17,938 nucleotides of DNA from JAPLGE01 sp964355545. GTDB taxonomy: Bacteria; Bipolaricaulota; Bipolaricaulia; UBA7950; UBA9294. Shown here one piece after another: positions 14,670-17,938 of this stretch. The stretch lies in assembly GCA_964355545.1 (NCBI GenBank), contig CAYHEK010000030.1, positions 1-17,938 on the forward strand, read 5' to 3'. Made by a program: the position numbers and the translations under genes. Numbering within the stretch: the first letter of the stretch is position 1; the number at the start of each line of letters is the position of its first letter. The notes below the pieces were generated by a model. That model did not search any database, was not told the DNA's origin, and was given only the letters and a program-made list of their open reading frames with translations.

Positions 14670-15239
14670 GTGGGACCGTACACTCCGAGCCTCCTCCTCG
14701 AACCGGAGATCGAGGCTGACCTTTTGCTCGATCAGGCCGTCGAGTTCTGCAAGAGGCGGCTGGGGAAGAGCGAGCGAGAGGTACGCCTGGGCCTCGCGCA
14801 GGAGGATCCCGAGGTGCACAGCACCCTCCGGTACGCCATCGCCAAGGGACTCTCCGAGCACCTCGGCCGGCTCGGCCGCGCGGTTCGCGCGGTCTACGTG
14901 TATGGAAGCGCGATGAACGGCGATGCGGGAGCCTGTTCGGATATTGATCTCGTCGTCACCGTGGAGCGAAAGCTCGATCAGGCCGTCGCTCTTCTGCGAC
15001 GGCTGGACCTCGCCCTGGTGACGTCCTACCGGGCGCTCATCGAGTGCGAGCGTCGCCCGGCCTCCCTCCTCGACGTCCACCTCGTGGACGTCGAGGAGGA
15101 AGAGAAACGCCACGGCTACGGAGCGGTCGTCTGCTCAACACGGACGAGCCCCGTATGCCTGTGGCGCTACACTCCTAGAGTCTCGGGGGCTCCCTTGGCC
15201 GGGAGCCCCCACGCTTCTTCCCTCACCGCGCGTGGATGA
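14670..15239 (+). CDS. Small nucleotidyltransferase-fold protein (polymerase-beta superfamily)
   Basis: A 189-residue frame starting at GTG with AGGAGG (14655-14660) nine bases upstream, overlapping the GDH 2 stop. YVYGSAMNGDAGACSDIDLVV (residues 76-96) is the nucleotidyltransferase signature: GS at 79-80 and the metal-binding pair D91/D93. A third acidic residue is probably D135 in LLDVHLVD. An alpha-helical N-terminal segment of about 70 residues precedes the fold. The substrate is unknown; such proteins include aminoglycoside-type, MNT-type and protein-modifying enzymes. The last ~40 residues look unlike the rest and run through a perfect hairpin terminator and 17 bp into the opposing gene. 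A frame shift near 15100-15130 would instead end at TAG 15176-15178, just before the hairpin, with the tail RLLNTDEPRMPVALHS. The 3' end is therefore uncertain. Confidence 0.72.
   Translation: MGPYTPSLLLEPEIEADLLLDQAVEFCKRRLGKSEREVRLGLAQEDPEVHSTLRYAIAKGLSEHLGRLGRAVRAVYVYGSAMNGDAGACSDIDLVVTVERKLDQAVALLRRLDLALVTSYRALIECERRPASLLDVHLVDVEEEEKRHGYGAVVCSTRTSPVCLWRYTPRVSGAPLAGSPHASSLTARG
15185..15210. terminator. Strong hairpin terminator between convergent genes
   Basis: A perfect 10-bp stem, GGGGGCTCCC (15185-15194) and GGGAGCCCCC (15201-15210), encloses the loop TTGGCC. On + it is followed by a pyrimidine-rich ACGCTTCTTCCC rather than a pure T-run. It lies between the nucleotidyltransferase and phosphoesterase genes, so it may serve both directions. 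Confidence 0.7.
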
Positions 15240-16197
15240 AGAATTGCTTCATCTCCTGCGGAGCGTACACGTCAAACTGGACCAGGCTCAAGACATCGAT
15301 CTGTGTCTGACTCCCAGGATTGACACAGCGCGTCCTCCCCAGGTCCACCTTGTAGTCTCCCCCGATGACGGGGGATTCGTGGCAGTGGCCGGAGAGGACC
15401 AAGTAGGGTTGGACGCGCGCGATGAACCGCCGGATCTCGACGCTTCCCACGTGATCGGAGAGCTTGAGGAACTCGTAGCGGCCGCGCGGGGCGCACCAGT
15501 CCAGGGGTGTCCCGTAGGGAGGGGCGTGGAAGAGGTGAATCGTCTGACCCGGCTCGTAGGGGATCGGGCGCTTCTCCTCGTCGCCTCGCGCGAGGTAGCC
15601 TCCCAAGTCCCGCAAGTCATCGGCGATCGTGGACCTCTTTCCGTTTCCGCTCGTGGTGACTCCGAGCGCGTAGATGTCCACGCACGGATCCATCTCCTCC
15701 GGCCGTAGCTCGACGCGATTCTCGTACTTCACCCAGTCCATCAAGAGCTCTCCACCCGGCGGGACGTACGGATAGCCGGCCACCAACAGGAGCGGGACCT
15801 CGCCAGGGAAGAAGGCGCGCCGCTGTCGCGACTCCCGGAACTCGACGAGCCGGTTGTTCACGAGGTGGAAGTTCGGCGTCTCGTGGGCGAAGGAGGCCAA
15901 CAATGGCTCGTTCGCGCGGCGGTCGTCGTTCCCCATGATCGCGTAAACGTCCACGTGCCGGTGGTCGAGGAGGAAGCTCTTGAGCAGGGGGATGAACTCC
16001 TTCTGGAAGAAGGCGCGCTGCACGGAAACCCCCGCGTCCTCGCCCGTGACCTCCGTGGAGGCCCCCTGCCGGGGGCTCGGGGCGAGGTCGCCGGCGATGA
16101 AGATCGAGGTCAGTTTCCACGCCTCGGCAATGCGCAGGAGGAGCTCGTAGAGGAGGATGTTCCCGTGAAGATCGGCTACAGCAATCGCCTGCATCAT
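15223..16197 (-). CDS. Calcineurin-like metallophosphoesterase
   Basis: A 324-residue predicted two-metal phosphoesterase. The metal-ligand blocks appear in order: DLHGN (D9, H11), GDL (D36-D37 region), GNDD (N90, D91), a histidine in LFHAPP (H224) and GHCH (H271, H273). NPGSQ at 293-297 closes the fold as in other family members. There is no signal peptide or membrane segment, so it is cytoplasmic. The substrate cannot be named; relatives cleave phosphodiesters, nucleotides or nucleotide second messengers. The insert between D37 and GNDD (about 50 residues) is long. It starts with two consecutive ATGs (16197 and 16194); GAAGGG is a weak ribosome site, and the promoter is nearly flush with the start. 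It converges on the nucleotidyltransferase gene and diverges from GDH 3. Confidence 0.85.
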   Translation of the reverse strand: MMQAIAVADLHGNILLYELLLRIAEAWKLTSIFIAGDLAPSPRQGASTEVTGEDAGVSVQRAFFQKEFIPLLKSFLLDHRHVDVYAIMGNDDRRANEPLLASFAHETPNFHLVNNRLVEFRESRQRRAFFPGEVPLLLVAGYPYVPPGGELLMDWVKYENRVELRPEEMDPCVDIYALGVTTSGNGKRSTIADDLRDLGGYLARGDEEKRPIPYEPGQTIHLFHAPPYGTPLDWCAPRGRYEFLKLSDHVGSVEIRRFIARVQPYLVLSGHCHESPVIGGDYKVDLGRTRCVNPGSQTQIDVLSLVQFDVYAPQEMKQFFIHAR

Positions 16198-16205
16198 CGC
16201 CCTTC

Positions 16206-16233
16206 AGGGTACTCCGCCGTCATCCGTTGTCAA
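16206..16233 (-). promoter_or_regulatory. Promoter of the metallophosphoesterase gene
   Basis: On the minus strand a perfect TTGACA (16233-16228) and TACCCT (16211-16206) are separated by 16 bp. The -10 box ends 8 nt before the ATG, predicting a nearly leaderless mRNA. Confidence 0.5.
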
Positions 16234-16243
16234 GTGGGACGGC

Positions 16244-16259
16244 GCGCTTCGCGAAGCGC
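16244..16259. repeat. 16-bp perfect palindrome upstream of the phosphoesterase promoter
   Basis: GCGCTTCGCGAAGCGC reads identically on both strands. It lies 10 bp upstream of the phosphoesterase -35 box and about 120 bp before the GDH 3 -10 box. It could be an operator for either divergent gene. Hairpin use as a terminator is unlikely, because no convergent transcript reaches it. Confidence 0.5.
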
Positions 16260-16375
16260 CCAATGCACGCATGGCAAATGGCATACGCCGGACTCAAGGA
16301 GCGTGGGAGAAGGAGCGCTTCCCCTCCCTCCCTCGCCGGGTATCCATGGGCCCCTTCGCTCCTCCCTCTCCTCTT

Positions 16376-16384
16376 TGCTATCAT
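16376..16384 (+). promoter_or_regulatory. Extended -10 promoter of GDH 3
   Basis: TG (16376-16377), one base, then TATCAT (16379-16384) forms an extended -10 element. No -35 box is seen at the right distance. The box ends 35 nt before the GDH 3 ATG, leaving room for the strong ribosome site AAGGAGGAGG. Confidence 0.45.
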
Positions 16385-16419
16385 CGGTGCGGTTGACCGA
16401 GGGAAGTAAGGAGGAGGTC

Positions 16420-17694
16420 ATGGGCCAGGGAGGAGACAAGAGGCCGAGCCTCTATGACAATGCAATGCGTCAGTTCAACAAGGCGGCCGATCTCATGGGG
16501 CTCGACCCCGAGATCCGCAAGATCCTGGGAACGACGATGAATGAGATCGTCGTCCACTTTCCAGTGAAGATGGACGACGGGAGCCTCGAGATGTTCACGG
16601 GCTACCGCGTGCAGCACAACGGCGTGCTCGGCCCGTTCAAGGGCGGCCTCCGCTTTCACCCTTCCGTCGACCTTGATGAGATACGGGCGCTCGCCACCTG
16701 GATGACCTGGAAGGCTGCCCTCGTCGACATCCCTTTCGGGGGAGCGAAGGGTGGGATTCAGTTCGACCCGACCGAGTACTCCCCCGGCGAGCTGGAGCGG
16801 ATCACGCGCCGCTTCGCCTTCTCTCTGGGCTGCAACATCGGTCCGGAGTACGACATCACCGCTCCGGACGTGAACACCAATCCCCAGATCATGGCGTGGA
16901 TCCTCGACACCTACATCTCCACGATGCCGCCCCAGGAACGGAATCGGTCCATGCACGTCGTGACCGGCAAGCCGGTTGAGTTGGGGGGGAGCCTGGGAAG
17001 GGACAAGGCGTGCGGACAGGGGATCGTCTTCCTCATCGAAGAGTGGGCGAAGGAGCGGCGCTTCGACCTGCGCGGGGCGACCTACACGGTCCAAGGCTTC
17101 GGGAATGTTGGGGGGTGGGTGGCCCGACTGCTGAAGCCATACGGCGCGAAGCTCATCGCCGTCGAGGATGCGACCGGCGCGATCGCGAATTCCAACGGGA
17201 TCGACCCGGATCGACTGGCCGAGTACGTCAAGGTACATCGTGGAGTCCGCGGATACGCCAAGATGAACCTCATCGACCACGCGGCGTTCATGAGCACGAA
17301 GGCCGACCTCTTCATCCCGGCGGCGCTGGAAAACCAGATCACGGCGGAGACCGCGCCTCTCGTGGACGTGAAGCTCGTCGCCGAGGGCGCCAACGGCCCG
17401 ACCGACCCGGAGGGCGACCTGATCCTCGCGGAGAAGGGGATCGATGTGCTCCCCGACGTCCTGTGCAACGCCGGCGGGGTGATCGTGAGTTACTACGAGT
17501 GGCTGCAGAACAAACGTAGGGAGTTCTGGGACCTCGAGGAGGTCGACACGAAGCTGCGCAAGAGGCTCCTCGACGCCTACGCACGGGTCCGCGACACGGC
17601 AAGTCGCCTCGGAACGGATTGGCGGACGGCCGCCTGCATCATCGCGCTCGCGCGCCTGGAGAGAGTGTATAAGGAGCGGGGGATCTTCCCATAG
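16420..17694 (+). CDS. Glutamate dehydrogenase 3 (Glu/Leu/Phe/Val dehydrogenase family)
   Basis: A 424-residue GDH from a third subfamily. Active-site residues are intact: K74 (FKGG), K98 (MTWK), K110 (GGAKGG), D150 (TAPD), N325 (ANGP) and S357 (VSYYEW). The nucleotide loop GFGNVG is at 226-231 with E249/D250 after the second strand, favouring NAD. Features absent from GDH 1 and 2 include an insert near 168-178 (STMPPQERNRS), KACGQG at 196-201 in place of EATGRG/DATARG, and LQNKRREFWDLEEVD near the C-terminus. I associate this pattern with GDHs of several non-Firmicute bacterial phyla. The long open frame upstream is antisense to the phosphoesterase and is not used; AAGGAGGAGG sets the start at 16420. 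It is probably monocistronic. Confidence 0.93.
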   Translation: MGQGGDKRPSLYDNAMRQFNKAADLMGLDPEIRKILGTTMNEIVVHFPVKMDDGSLEMFTGYRVQHNGVLGPFKGGLRFHPSVDLDEIRALATWMTWKAALVDIPFGGAKGGIQFDPTEYSPGELERITRRFAFSLGCNIGPEYDITAPDVNTNPQIMAWILDTYISTMPPQERNRSMHVVTGKPVELGGSLGRDKACGQGIVFLIEEWAKERRFDLRGATYTVQGFGNVGGWVARLLKPYGAKLIAVEDATGAIANSNGIDPDRLAEYVKVHRGVRGYAKMNLIDHAAFMSTKADLFIPAALENQITAETAPLVDVKLVAEGANGPTDPEGDLILAEKGIDVLPDVLCNAGGVIVSYYEWLQNKRREFWDLEEVDTKLRKRLLDAYARVRDTASRLGTDWRTAACIIALARLERVYKERGIFP

Positions 17695-17734
17695 CTTCCG
17701 CCCTCCCTTTGGGTTTCTCCTTTTCTCGGCGCCC

Positions 17735-17763
17735 TTGACAGGCATCCTCCTCCATCGTAAAAT
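17735..17763 (+). promoter_or_regulatory. Near-consensus sigma70 promoter of the ArsR-like gene
   Basis: TTGACA (17735-17740), 17 bp, then TAAAAT (17758-17763). This is the best consensus match in the window. The -10 box ends 17 nt before the ATG. Confidence 0.75.
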
Positions 17764-17769
17764 TACGAT
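17754..17769. promoter_or_regulatory. Inverted-repeat operator over the -10 box of the ArsR-like gene
   Basis: ATCGTAA (17754-17760) and TTACGAT (17763-17769) are exact inverted repeats around two A residues. The site covers the whole -10 box. ArsR/SmtB regulators commonly repress their own promoters from such AT-rich dyads, so autoregulation is the likely role. Confidence 0.6.
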
Positions 17770-17780
17770 TGGTGGGGACA

Positions 17781-17938
17781 ATGAAACTGGTAGTTCTCAG
17801 CGAAGAGGAGAAAAAGCTCGTGCGGATGCTCGCCGCGCTCGGGAACCCGGCGCGGCTAAGGATCTTGAAGCACCTCTCGCGGTGTCCGGAGTGCATCGTC
17901 GGCGACCTCGTCGCCCAGACTCCTCTCGCGCAGGCGAC
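17781..17938 (+). CDS. ArsR-family winged-helix regulator (partial, 3' end outside)
   Basis: The first 52 codons are present. LAALGNPARLRILKHLS (residues 18-34) is the classic ArsR/SmtB opening helix. CPECIVGDLVAQTPLAQAT continues towards the recognition helix, where homologues read PLAQ(S/A)TVSQHL. C36 and C39 form a CxxC in roughly the region used for metal sensing by some family members. This spacing is also common in ArsR-like regulators that do not sense metal, so a ligand cannot be assigned. The start ATG lies about ten bases after the predicted transcription start, with GGTGGGG as a possible weak ribosome site. It lies 86 bp after GDH 3 with its own strong promoter, so what it controls is probably downstream, outside the window. 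Confidence 0.85.
   Translation, partial: MKLVVLSEEEKKLVRMLAALGNPARLRILKHLSRCPECIVGDLVAQTPLAQA

Noticed and set aside
10217..17694. A catalytically dead or regulatory-only GDH subunit among the three
   Set aside because: All key lysines, the aspartate, the asparagine and the serine are present in each copy.
1..17938. Mobile element, prophage, CRISPR array, tRNA or rRNA
   Set aside because: No transposase, integrase, direct-repeat array or RNA gene is visible, and gene order in 1-10071 is ordinary housekeeping synteny.

Overview
The window is G+C-rich bacterial DNA, densely coded, and looks like a chromosome rather than a plasmid or phage. I see no insertion sequence, CRISPR array, rRNA or tRNA. 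An anaerobic ribonucleotide reductase pair (tail of nrdD plus nrdG) and three glutamate dehydrogenase (GDH) genes suggest an anaerobe that lives on or handles amino acids. The first GDH resembles the Thermococcales enzymes closely. From my knowledge of families this could fit a lineage such as Bipolaricaulota/Acetothermia or another thermophile-related phylum, but the assignment is a guess.

Region 1 (1-1870): end of nrdD and nrdG on +, meeting trpS on - with overlapping stop codons. trpS and glmU diverge from back-to-back promoters.

Region 2 (1874-10071): a long + strand housekeeping run. glmU-prs-rplY-pth are spaced like one operon, from cell-wall precursor UDP-GlcNAc through PRPP to ribosomal protein L25 and peptidyl-tRNA hydrolase. 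They run into clpC-radA-punA (AAA+ unfoldase, recombination helicase, purine nucleoside phosphorylase), which have an additional promoter inside the end of pth.

Region 3 (10072-17938): the unusual part. Three GDH genes, all with intact catalytic residues but from clearly different subfamilies, are spread over 7.5 kb on +. Between GDH 1 and GDH 2 lie two CRP/FNR-like regulators facing each other with overlapping stops. GDH 2 appears to be co-transcribed with a small polymerase-beta-fold nucleotidyltransferase. A strong hairpin terminator and a convergent metallophosphoesterase separate this pair from GDH 3. The window ends inside an ArsR-family regulator whose promoter carries a neat inverted repeat over its -10 box. 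The block reads as an amino-acid/nitrogen metabolism locus with its own regulators; the regulatory links are inference.

Promoters fall into two groups. Genes with a strong Shine-Dalgarno sequence (trpS, clpC, GDH 1, GDH 3) have start codons more than 30 nt from the -10 box. Genes with weak or no Shine-Dalgarno (glmU, both CRP-like genes, the phosphoesterase, arsR) start 7-17 nt from the -10 box, which suggests leaderless or nearly leaderless mRNAs.
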